Below are positions 54,541-64,000 of a DNA stretch of 64,000 nt, in pieces. The translations under genes and the position numbers were made by a program. Under the pieces are notes generated by a model. It did not search any database. It was not told the DNA's origin and worked only from the letters and a program-made list of their open reading frames with translations. The stretch is from Aedes albopictus (Eukaryota; Arthropoda; Insecta; Diptera; Culicidae): positions 59,253,254 through 59,317,253 of the forward strand of contig NC_085138.1 in the NCBI RefSeq assembly GCF_035046485.1, in the 5' to 3' direction. Position 1 is the stretch's first letter. Every line of letters begins with the position of its first letter.

Positions 54541-56440
54541 GGTTCCAGTGTGTCCCATGAAAAAGCGACACCCCGCCACATACTAGACATAAATTATCGC
54601 ATCTTCATTTATTTTCCTGCATGATCCACGAACGGTTTGCGGCAGTCATGCCCCAGTACTCCTTCCATCTTTTCACCCCCTAGGTGGAAAAGCCAGATAG
54701 AAATGGACCACGTGTAGTCGCCACAATTCACCATAGGGGAACACCTTGTGAGATACGATGTGACTGAAGCAGCTTCCAGCAACCATATCAAATCGTTCCT
54801 TACTACACGATTCAGCTGAAACAAAGTAGCTGCCATTGCTGTAGCTGCACCGCCAAACTTATTCCATCTTGCCTCGCAAGGCACCCAGCATCCATCCCGA
54901 CCACGGCCCTCGTCGTTGATGTGTGACTTATTAGCACGTTTCGTCGTCTTGTCTTCCCGATGCAAAAATGACGGCAGCACCACCTGCTGCTAATGGCTCA
55001 CGACGCCGACTCGACTCCTACTATCCAACCATTAGTCTTGGGCTTCAAGTTAGTTGACGTTGAAGGGTTGTCTTCCGGATGGTCCCCTTTTAAGAAGACA
55101 TTGCATTGCATTGGCGGCACACGTGGCGTCGTCGACGACGGCAGGTGAAAATTTCTTCTTTCTAATTTGTAACATCTTCTCTCAACCATCATCATGACAA
55201 GGCGACACTTTTCAACCGACCGCCGAGGCAAGTGTGGAAATTCTTTCCGGTTGAATTTCCGCTCGGAGTAAGAAAACCGGAACAACACTCTGTGGCGGTG
55301 TAGTCAGGAGGACTACAGTAAGAAATAAAAGCGAAAATTTTGATTACAATCCAATTATGATTTTAAGACTGAAAATATCCATCGGCGTCTGAAAATCATT
55401 ATATTTTATTCATATTTTTGATGAAGAACATAAAATGTGTTTAGAGTAGATTTGATCCCTGACGTACTGAACAAAGTTCGCGCGCGATCTCTCTCTAGGC
55501 TGTTATTCCCGATAAGAGTGAACCTTTTCAAATTTTGAGAAAATTTCTTGAAAAAACACATAAATTTCACAAAATTTTTCAATGTGCACACACCTGTACG
55601 TGGGAGGAAATATTTCCATCCATAAATTTTACTTACCTTCCACTGAGAGCGAGAGGATCAAGCCATGGCACCGAAGGAGATTTGCACACACTTAGGTGAG
55701 GTGGTGTGCCGTTCAACGTTTGTTCCCTCCATGGAACACCACATGTGACGTGACTTGGCAAACCGACAAAGTGGTTCATTTATTTCCGGTCTGGGGATTA
55801 GATGGCTGGTTTGCTGGCTTGGGGTGATGAAAAATGTTATTCCTGCTTCCGGCGAGAGGTTAAGTTGATTTAAGACAAATTTTTCAAATAAAATCAGTAT
55901 TGTTGCAGAACCCTGCCCTTTGTACATTCGTATTACCATTCGTTTCCACAACGTTGACGATTTGTTCTATATCATATCATTACGAAAGAAGCACCACAAT
56001 ATCGAGGGAAAATTTCCTCGAGCACTGGATGGAACGACAACGATGAGAAACTGTTGACGAGTTTTCACAGCTTTTGTTTGCCGTACCGCTTTTCCGTTGC
56101 TTTGCTTTGGTGCGACAATGTATAACAATGTTTGATTACATTATACATTATTGTTGTCTACCTTCATGCATAGCGACGAAGCTCAACTTGTAGGGATGGA
56201 GTGAGGCGTTAATCAAGTTATTGTACACATTCCTCGTTTCTCTTATCGCTATATCGCTTTGGTGAGTGTCAAATGTCGTCGAAACTAATGCTGCTTAAAG
56301 TATGCAACTACAATATTGTGGGAAAAAAATCTAGTTTGAAAAACAGTTGTCTGTCAAAAATAGATGGAACTTCGAGATTATGTTTGCAAATCGATGAACA
56401 AAAAGCCAGTACCACACATATAAAACCATTAAAGGTCGAA
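54541..56440. other. Unique intron-like sequence
   Basis: About 1.9 kb of repeat-poor DNA. A 124-codon minus frame (54609-54983) and neighbours were inspected. Composition is unremarkable and no motif is recognised, so no gene is called. Could carry regulatory elements. Confidence 0.4.
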
Positions 56441-56984
56441 CTCGATTATCCGGGACTTCTGGATATTCTGGACTTTCTTCCGGAATTTCCATGCAGGAAT
56501 CCTACTTGTGTGCCATCTGTGAGGAATTCCTTGATGGATTTCCTCTGAGATTTTCAGATTCAGATGTTCCTTTAAGAAGTTTAGTTGTTTAATCTGTTAG
56601 GAGTTAAGTCTTGGATCCAAGAATTCGTTCTAGGAATTTCTCCAAAAACTTCTGAAGGATTTCAGACGAAATCATAGATTCTCAGAAGAAATCCTTAAAA
56701 GATTCCTATCTATCCTGAAGGTACATGGAACTTTTGGAGAATTTCTTGAAAGAACTGCTGCAGAAACTTCTAAAACATCACCACATGGAACTCTTGGAGC
56801 ATTATCAGAAGGAACTTCTGAAGGATTCCTAGACATAACTTCTGGAAGATTTCAACACCACCTGGGAACACCAGGTGCGCTCCCAGAAGGATTTTTTGCT
56901 AGATTTACAGAAAGATCTTATGGAGCGATTTCAGAGATAAACAATGATAGAATCCAGAAAAAAATCTTATAATACGCTATAATA
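56441..56984 (-). repeat. Degenerate gaattcc-type array, mostly G-rich
   Basis: C-rich to about 56560, then gaaggaacttctgaagg units. The array is cut at about 56985 by a LINE and resumes at 58519. Confidence 0.6.
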
Positions 56985-58518
56985 CGCTAAGGCCTGAGTG
57001 GCCTCTGCTGCACATAGTATACGTCTCCATTCTACTCGGCCCATGGCATTGTGTCTCCAGTTCCGCACTCGGCGAAGGGTCCACAGATCGTCCTCCACCT
57101 GATCGACCCATCTAGCTCGCTGCGCACCACGTCTTCTTGTGCCGGTCGGATGACTTTCGAGAACCATTTTAGTCGGGTTGCTATCCGACATCCTGATGAC
57201 GTGACCTGCCCACCGTAGCCTACCGATTTTCGCGGTGTGGACGATGGTTGGTTCTCTCAGCAGCTGATGCAACTCGTGATTCATTCGCCTTCTCCAAGTC
57301 CCGTCTCGCAGATGGTACGCAACACCTTCCGTTCGAAAACTCCAAGGGCCCGTTGGTCCTCAGTACGTAGGGTCCATATTTCATGCCCATAGGGGACTAC
57401 CAGTCTAATCAGCGTTTTGTAGATAGTTAACTTCGTGTTCCGGCGAACTTTATTCGATCGTAGAGTTCTGTGGAGTCCAAAGTAAGCACGATTTCCTGCT
57501 ACAATGTGCCTCTGAATTTCTCTGCTGGTGTCGTTATCGGCAGTCACCAGTGAGCCCAAGTACACGAATTCTTCAACCGCCTCGATTTCATCACCGTTGA
57601 TATAAATTCGGGGTGGTGGGCGCGGTGATTCCTCCCTGGAGCCCTTTGCCATCATGTACTTTGTCTTCGACACATTCATGACTAATCCGATTCGCCTGAC
57701 TTCACTCTTTAGTCGGATGTACGCTTCCGCCATCGTCTTAAATTTACGAGCTATAATATCAATATCATCGGTGAAACCAAACAGCTGAACGGACTTCGTG
57801 AAAATTGTTCCACTCGTGTTTATCTCCGCTCTCCTTATTACACCCTCTAAGGCAATGTTGAACAGCAAGCATTAAAGATCATTACCTTGCCGTAGACCTC
57901 TGCGGGATTCGAAGGAACTCGAGAGTATCCCGGATACTCGAACTACGCACATCACTCGATCCATCGTCGCCTTGATCAATCGTATCAGTTTATCCGAGAA
58001 TCCGTATTCGTGCATAATCTGCCATAACTGTTTTCTCGATCTATTGTATCATACGCCGATTTGAAATCGATGAACAAGTGATATGTGGGCACGTTGTTTT
58101 CGCGGCATTTCTGCAACACCTGGCGGATGACGAACATCTGGTCCGTTGTAGCGCGTTCACCCATAAATCCAGCCTGATATTGCCCCAGGAACTCTCTTGT
58201 AATAGACGGAGGCATAAAATTTGAGAGAGGATCTTGTAGGCAGCGCTCAGTAGTGTGATCGCGAGGTTGTTCTCGCAATCCAACTTGTCGCCCTTTGTGT
58301 AGATGGGACACACGATACCTTCCATCCATTCCTCCGGTAATACTTCTTCCTCCCAAATCTTGGTAATGACCCAGTGTAGTGCTCTCACCAGTGCTTCTCC
58401 ACCGTAGTTTAGAAGCTCGCTGGTAGTTGATCTGTTCCAGCGGCTTTGTTGTTTTTCAACCGGTCAACCTCCTCCTAAATCTCTTGGAGGTCAGGATCCG
58501 GACGTATTTCGTCCTGTG
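56985..58518 (-). pseudogene. 5'-truncated LINE reverse-transcriptase copy
   Basis: The minus strand encodes in order: RLKNNKAAGTDQLPA, WVITKIWEEEVLPEEWMEGI (RT N-terminal part), GQYQAGFMGERATTDQMF, FIDFKSAYDTIDRE (motif A with catalytic Asp, about 58055-58090), LFNIALEGVIRRA, FTDDIDII (motif C, Asp pair kept, about 57751-57777), LVMNVSKTKYMMAKGS, LGVFERKVLRTI, RLRWAGHVIRMSD and a C-terminal tail (RARWVDQVEDDL). Frameshifts break it at about 58360, 57990-57870 and 57284. It lacks the endonuclease region. The 3' tail is (TTAGCGTATTA)-like. Clade not certain. A dead non-LTR element. Confidence 0.85.
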
Positions 58519-59250
58519 CACACAAAATTCTTGGAAGTATTGAAAAAGTTCCAGTTTAAACTCCTGCTGCACAAAAACCAGAAAGAACTCATGCAGAATC
58601 CCACAAAGAATTCTTGGAGAATTTTTTGGGTGAGTCACAGAAGGATTTCCTGAAAAAAAAATACCGGAAGAAAGTTTTTTTTAAGATTCCTAGAAGGCAC
58701 TTCTGATGAAATACTAAAAAAATGAACGAATCCCAGAAATAAATTCTGGGGCAGCCCCAGAAGAGACTCCTGGAGGAATTTCGGAAAACATTGAATAGGG
58801 ATTTCCGAAAATTGGGTGAATTTCCGTAAGAAATTCTGAAGAATCGAAAAGAGTTCTGTAAGACTTTTGGAAAAAACATCTTAGTGAATCTCAAAAGCAA
58901 CTCTTGGAGTAATTTCAAAAGTAATGTCTTGGTAACAACCCAGAATGGTTTTCGTAATGAATTCTGATTCCTTGTGGGATTCTTGAATAAATCTTGCAAG
59001 TTTCATGCATGAGGAATTTAAAACTCCTGAAAAAATACCAGCAGCTAGAAACTATTTCTTTAAAACAAATTCATGGAATCAAAGAGATAGCCCAAAGTGC
59101 CATGATTTCCTTAAGGAATTCCAGAGGAATATTCTTGGGGAAACCTTCAAAATGGTTTTGAAATGTATCAAGTGATTGCTTAGATTTTTTTTTGTAATCC
59201 TAAAAGTATCCCAGAAGAAACTTCAATGGGAATCTATAGGAATACATACC
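58519..59250 (-). repeat. Degenerate gaattcc-type array, G-rich
   Basis: Continuation of the array interrupted by the LINE; the 136-codon frame at 58589-58999 is motif-derived. Confidence 0.65.
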
Positions 59251-59506
59251 ACATAATATACTCGTGAAGGAATGCCAACCATGGTTGGCACGAGTGAGAG
59301 CTCTCGACGCATACTGAATAAATACCGGCAACACATACGGTTTGGTGCCTAACTATGCAGAATGCAAGAGCAAGGCCTAAAGTACATAGGGTCAAATATT
59401 TGACATGGAAAGAACTCAGTAAACAACATCAGTTTGACACTAATTAAACTTCAATCGAATCAAACAAGATGTTTGAGCATCGGTTTCTGTGTACTTACAG
59501 CTTAAG
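59251..59506. other. Spacer, nothing recognised
   Basis: Mixed sequence with no gene. Confidence 0.3.
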
Positions 59507-59508
59507 TG

Positions 59509-59731
59509 GTACCGTAAACCGGGGTCAAATTGGTCTCCGGGTCGAAATTGATCAGACGTTTTTTAGTTAGATAAAGAATACTTTAAATGATTTTTTTCAA
59601 GTATCGTGATGTTGAAATCAGCTACTAAAAGATATTTGTGAGGAAACTATGTAAACTATGCTTTATCTAACGGATAATCGTCTGATCAATTTTGACCCGA
59701 AGATCAATTTGATCCCGGTTGGCGTACTATA
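59509..59731. mobile_element. MITE with about 50-bp inverted ends
   Basis: Left GTAAACCGGGGTCAAATTGG and inverted right CCAACCGGGATCAAATTGAT continue through TC..CGGGTC.AAATTGATC and AGACG. The termini near TACCGTAAACC and TACGCCAACC suggest a TA-type or longer target. The interior has no frame. Confidence 0.7.
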
Positions 59732-59769
59732 AAAACAATTCTGTCTTGCTTGTATAATTGGGAGGGATA

Positions 59770-60010
59770 ACCGCGAGTGTATTTAGAAATGGAATTGTGA
59801 AATAGGATTGTTCATAATGTGCGCTCGGAGTTTCGCTTTCTTTTCCGCAGAGTCGTAACCTGTTCTGTGGCTTAGTTGGTTGAAGCGCCGGTTCAACGAA
59901 TACGGAGTTGTGGGTTCGAATCCCACCAGAACGTGATTGTTTTTCACAATTTCATCTCTCCATTTGCCAATCAATCATCAGTCTGTCTCTTCTAACTGTC
60001 AAGTTTTTCC
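59770..60010 (+). mobile_element. Repeat with tRNA-like core (copy 2)
   Basis: The plus strand carries GTGGCTTAGTTGGTTGAAGC and GTGGGTTCGAATCCCACCAG (about 59871-59930). Flanking blocks (tcataatgtg, ttccgcagagtcg, catttgccaatcaatca) are shared with 21930-22170. The T arm is intact, but there is no acceptor stem, so it is not a functional tRNA. Confidence 0.7.
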
Positions 60011-60242
60011 CAGTTCTTCTAGGAATTTGTAATAGGGGAACTTTCATATTTTCACTGCCCATGATCGCAGAGTTGACGTAACCACCATTCACAATGTCCG
60101 CATTCACAAGCTAATATCTATCAAATGTAAATAATTGTAACCATTTCTAATCAATATTATCATCAACATTTATGTCACTTCGTAAAGTGGCTTATTGGTC
60201 GAGTCATGAAAATTTTTCACAACATTCAATAAATATTAATAA

Positions 60243-60330
60243 ACTAGCTGTCCCGGTAAACTTCTTACTGCCTGCCTACTACGTTTTTGACATACAGTTC
60301 TGTTGACAAATGCCCGCAAAATCGAATTTC
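60243..60330 (+). repeat. Interspersed repeat (copy 2 of 47458)
   Basis: ACTAGCTGTCCCGGTAAACT, CTGCCTG and TTTTGACATACAG align with 47458-47520. Confidence 0.55.
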
Positions 60331-60499
60331 AAACTTTATCGTTCTTCCTGCTTTCCTGGCCGAATTTTGGACGACCCAATTTCCAACGTCACTGCCGTAA
60401 GTTTATATTCATTTTTTAGAAAATTTGGCAACTTTGGGTTAAGTTTACAAACAAAATTTTATGAAAAAGTTTCTTTTAAATCATGTTTAAAATTTCTTT

Positions 60500-60622
60500 G
60501 ACTTATTATCTTTTGAATGAGACCTAGGGTTTTGAAATCGGACGCCGCAAATTGGCGAAGATATGGGCCTAAAAAAATGGCATGATTTTGAGGGGGTGAC
60601 CCAAAACTTTTGATCGGGAGTG
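60500..60622 (-). mobile_element. Tc1/mariner-type terminal fragment
   Basis: The minus strand starts CACTCCCGATCAAAAGTTTT next to TA (60623-60624), a Tc1/mariner-like end as I recall it. It is inserted within the RT fossil to its right. The opposite end was not found; the left limit is approximate. Confidence 0.55.
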
Positions 60623-60624
60623 TA

Positions 60625-60850
60625 TGCCGACGAGTCGTCAAGTGGCTTTCCGGGTTTGGGTAGTAGAACCAATCTTTGCCTTTTGTACCTCTCCGGAAAT
60701 TCGCGTCTGTCTAGGCACATCTGCATAGCGATTCTGAACATGTCAGGGCTAGCCTTGATGGCCGTCTTGATGGCTACTGTCAGGATACCGTCCGGATCTG
60801 GACTCCATGGTCTTATATCGTGGCGCAAGAACAACGTTTCCACGATTTGT
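60625..60850 (-). pseudogene. Second-type LINE RT fragment
   Basis: The minus strand reads SPDPDGILTVAIKTAIKASP, then MFRIAMQMCLDRREFPERYK and LVLLPKPGKPLDDSSAY. This is the N-terminal finger region of a different non-LTR RT (PDGI...P..FP..WK...LVLLPKPGK) from the fossils elsewhere. It is cut off by the Tc1-like end. About 75 codons survive. Confidence 0.75.
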
Positions 60851-62560
60851 GCAAGTGCTCATGGTATGCTATGCCATTCATATAAGTATTTAGACAAAGT
60901 AAAAGCCTGACGAGGAAAAAAATGTTGGTCCCTCCCTTTAATGCAATAGTCAGCGTAACGTATGTCGCCCTTTGCCCCATAATAGAATCACTATAATATA
61001 TCATCCACTCCCGAAAAACCCTTACAAGTTCATTGTTCGAGTGGATTTGCAAACAAAAGAAACTTTTATTCCATTACCTCACCACCTGTTCCACCAGGTT
61101 TCCACAAAGTTCTATTCTCGTTCGACTCCAGACCATTCATTCCGGGAATAAATTTTAGAACGCATAATAGAACCCGGATTGAATGACTAGCTCTTTCCCA
61201 AATTGCAACTTTTTCCCGAAGCAATTCCACTCACGTCATATGAGGAGCTGCTACACGTATTTTTCTTCATTTCCGAGCTGAGGGGTGGGCGAGTGGGCGA
61301 AAACCTGGTGGCTGGAGGTGGATGAGAATAGCTTGCATAATGCTATTATCCTTACTCCGCCGCACCACCACCATGTCGGAGGGAGCACTTCAGCAGACGG
61401 ACGATGGCGATGGAGTGCGACAGCAGTAGAAACTAATACAACATTATGGGTATTCCAGACCACTTTTCCCCCTTCTCCGTACCGGGGAAAAGTCCGACAT
61501 AAGTAGCTAGCACACGGTGAAAACAAGGAAAGCGTGTGTACACGTAAATAGATTTTCACTTGACGTAATCTTCTTACCCCACGTCTCTGCTCACTGCGTT
61601 TCCACCAACCATCCCGCGAGAACGGGAACCTCGTCGCGAAGTAGAAGTATCTAACGTCGGTTTACGTCACGACACACCACCGTTGCCAAACAAGGTGAAC
61701 GGGAATGCACTCCTCCCTATCAGGGAAGAAAATGGAAAACGATGTCATCGGCGAAGGAAAGGAAGATAAGGAAGCCACCGTAATGCTGTTACCACTCCAC
61801 CACCGGGGAGAGTGTTGTGTCCCAAAAGTTGCACTCACACGTGTCCTTTCGCTGGATCGAGGGGGATTGGTTCCGGTATATCTACGAGAACTGCATGCAT
61901 GATGGCGGAGTGAAAAGTGGAACTATCTAGAGAGGAACAATGTTTGTTTCTGCACTTTCCAGACACTTCATCAACTATTTACGTTGGGGTGTTGTAAGAA
62001 GCTAATGATGGTATCATTTTGAAGCGATAGCTGCTGAGATGAGTGGCTTAGCTAGAATCAGTCCTCAGGCTGATTACAAATACTTTTCTAAGCAGTTCGT
62101 TCGTTGAACAACTCAGTCTTGAACTCGTTTGAGCTACATAACCTAAATATCATGTAGCCAGGTAGTTTGCACGCTGAAGCGATTACATCAAATATCAACA
62201 GATTCGCAGATGATTATGACTATGACAAATATCCATGTTGACTACGCTTGTCGTTGATGGCGGCGGGAAGGCCCTCCAAACTCAATGCTAATAGCTTTAG
62301 ATGTACTCGACTTGCGATGAGTCGTGCTTACTCATCATCTTCATTACTCTACGCGGCACTCGTCATCGCACCTTTTGGCGCATCCCATCCATATGAATAT
62401 AATATAATAGCTTCTCTCACAAACAAATGCTGCGCGGCCTCTAACGACGACCGACAACCAACGAAGCTGATGATGATGATCATAATGCGCTGATGGTGAC
62501 GATGTTCACCATGACAGCATCAGGCCAGTGGTAGTTTGAGCATAAAATACCGTAGAAAAG
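60851..62560. other. Unique intron-like sequence
   Basis: Repeat-poor, GC-richer around 61560-61900. Frames at 61251-61559, 61285-61506 and 62248-62493 have no recognised domains. No gene called. Confidence 0.4.
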
Positions 62561-62689
62561 AGTAACATTGGTACGTATGAATAAAAAGTAGCGAACTTTA
62601 CTACATACTTGTAGACTACAAGCTGTATTATCTTCTCAGTAGTGAAGTCTACAGAGTTTACTACATCATGCAAAAAAAAAAATATGCTT

Positions 62690-62872
62690 GTACCTTTTGA
62701 AGCCGGATTTTTTCCAGGCCTTATTACACCAAAACCTCTTTTTATGCATGCTATTTTTATGCACTTTTTTTCATGCTCTGCATAAAAAGAGGAAAAGCTA
62801 CTCTGAACCAATACTGTGCATAAGAATATTTAATAATGATAGCAAAGCAACTATTGCACCGGCGGCCAGGGG
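62690..62872 (+). repeat. Interspersed repeat with tttttatgctctgcataaaaa
   Basis: ACTTTTTTTCATGCTCTGCA and TA.TGTGCATAA blocks recur at 22575-22690 in the same order. Confidence 0.5.
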
Positions 62873-62880
62873 GTGTTTAT

Positions 62881-63589
62881 TAGAGTGGGTCATCGTTTAT
62901 ATGGAAAAATGAAAAATTCAATGGTATCCCATCAGATCAAAACTTTTTTGATCCCATTTCAGGACCCAAATAAGTGTGCAAAATTTGGGAACGATCGGTT
63001 ATGTCTACGTTTTGCGCATCGCGTTTAAAGTTTCTATGAGATTTTACATGGAAAAACACACTTTTTTGCATTTCTCTCATAACAAGCTCGAATTTTTCTA
63101 AAACCGTGTAACCGATAAAGTGAAAACATAGCCTAGGGTGTCCTGAAAAACTTTGTCGACGACCGCGAAGTGATCTGATGCTTATGAAAAAAGATATAGC
63201 GTTGGCATTGCTTGGCGAAACAGCATGATTTTGTTGCTATTGTTATTCCTTTACATGTTAAAACATAATCAAAACACATGCATGCGATTCGTTGGTTATA
63301 ACTATTTTCACAAGCATCGGATCGCTTTGCGGTCTTCAACAAAGTTTTTCAGAACATCCTAGGCTATCGTTTTACAGTATCGGCTAAAAACGTTCAGACA
63401 AACTTTTTCAACTTATGGCTAAAATGCCAAAAAGTATGTTTTCCCATACAAAATCCCATACAATTTTCAATTGCAATGCGCAAAGTGTAGACGCAACCGA
63501 TCGTGCTCAAATTTTGCACAGATACTCAGGACCCGAAACGGAACTAAAAAAGCTTTGATCTGCGAAAACGGTTCCGATGACCCACACTA
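62881..63589. mobile_element. hAT-like fold-back with perfect 8-bp TSD
   Basis: Ends TAGAGTGGGTCATCG and TAGTGTGGGTCATCG (inverted) are flanked by GTGTTTAT on both sides (62873-62880 and 63590-63597). Arms of about 130 bp pair (GATCAAA...TTT blocks, CAGGACCC, CAAAATTTG). An inner hairpin surrounds CGAAGTGATC/GGATCGCTTTG. TAG-starting ends and an 8-bp duplication fit hAT. 709 bp, no transposase. Confidence 0.8.
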
Positions 63590-63604
63590 GTGTTTATAGA
63601 AGAG

Positions 63605-63935
63605 AGCAAAAAAAAAATGTTACAGGGGGTCCCAGGGGGGTTCAGCGGGATACCAGGATATCTCAGAAGTTTTCGGGGGTCTGAGGGGGTTTCGGAGCCT
63701 CTCAGGTGCGTTTCATGGGGACCGCATGGGTTTATGGGGGATTTGAGAGGCATTTTTCAGCGAGATTCAGAGAGGCCTTACGGATAAGTTTTCAGAGCTC
63801 TCGGAGCCTCACAGGTGCGTTACATGGGGACCGAATGGGTTTATGGGGGATTTGAGAGGCATTTCAGAAAGTTTTAGAGCATTTTCAGTGGGATTCAGAG
63901 GCGTTGCCACGGTGCTCCCCAGACCGTTATTATAA
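63605..63935 (+). repeat. G-rich ggtttcag array with a 109-bp tandem unit
   Basis: Same degenerate family as 30290-31060. A longer unit is duplicated: CGGAGCCT.(C)ACAGGTGCGT through GGGTTTATGGGGGATTTGAG at about 63693 and again at about 63802. Confidence 0.65.
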
Positions 63936-64000
63936 AAAAAAATTCTCCATGCAATCGGTGCCCACCATTCGTTTTCTATGACTATCCTGCATGTCTGGGC

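Noticed and set aside
54609..54983. 124-codon minus-strand frame
   Set aside because: Composition not convincing and no known domain; flanked by equally open frames.
59871..59935. Possible functional tRNA gene
   Set aside because: The T arm is intact but there is no pairing acceptor stem, and the same core sits in a larger interspersed repeat at 21930-22170.
1..64000. Endogenous viral element or CRISPR array
   Set aside because: No frame showed viral polymerase, capsid or glycoprotein character. Direct repeats are transposon TSDs or degenerate arrays without regular spacers.

Overview
The window looks like nuclear DNA of a culicine mosquito, most likely Aedes. It is AT-rich, has almost no long reading frames, and is packed with the repeat types I recognise from Aedes genomes: tRNA-headed SINEs, TTAA- and TA-flanked MITEs, fold-back elements, 5'-truncated LINE reverse-transcriptase fossils, and long degenerate arrays built on a gaattcctccagg-like motif. 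The organism call rests on recognition of these families, not on a search. No rRNA, functional tRNA, CRISPR, bacterial operon or viral gene was seen.

Host coding sequence is sparse. The best case is a first coding exon on the plus strand (45375-45419, 15 codons, consensus splice donor) behind a unique stretch that reads like a promoter and 5' UTR. Everything to its right is then probably first-intron sequence. Three weaker exon-like pieces lie on the minus strand: a 75-nt in-frame exon at 19793-19867, a possible first exon at 8785-8865, and a coding-like tail at 39110-39243. None could be assigned to a named gene.

Layout: 1-5100 holds MITEs, a degenerate array and a SINE. 5100-7760 holds a very young 1.5-kb inverted-dimer palindrome with a perfect 12-bp flanking duplication, inside older inverted arrays, plus a TA-flanked MITE. 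7760-9320 is mostly unique. 9320-17570 holds MITEs, arrays and two related retroposons, each about 865 bp with a 24-bp target duplication. 17570-20140 is unique with the 75-nt exon. 20140-24460 holds a hAT-like element inside a LINE fossil and two SINE-like repeats. 24461-29101 is a 4.6-kb Tc1-like element with a 2.25-kb fold-back nested in it, itself sitting in a tandem array. 29100-33800 holds G-rich and C-rich arrays, a truncated retroposon stub and a complete 667-bp tRNA-headed SINE. 33800-37800 is unique sequence, a fold-back and a LINE fossil. 37800-43860 and 46570-53470 are degenerate arrays peppered with MITEs and palindromes. 43860-46570 is the host promoter, exon and intron start. 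53470-64000 alternates unique intron-like DNA with a LINE fossil, MITEs and an 8-bp-TSD hAT-like fold-back.

The most informative objects are mobile elements with intact junctions: the inverted-dimer palindrome (5459-6977), the long-TSD retroposon family (12490-13401 and 16222-17137), and a SINE (32298-33010) that ends in the same 3' module. The last pairing fits the idea that a SINE borrows its tail from a retroposon. Boundaries of degenerate arrays are approximate.
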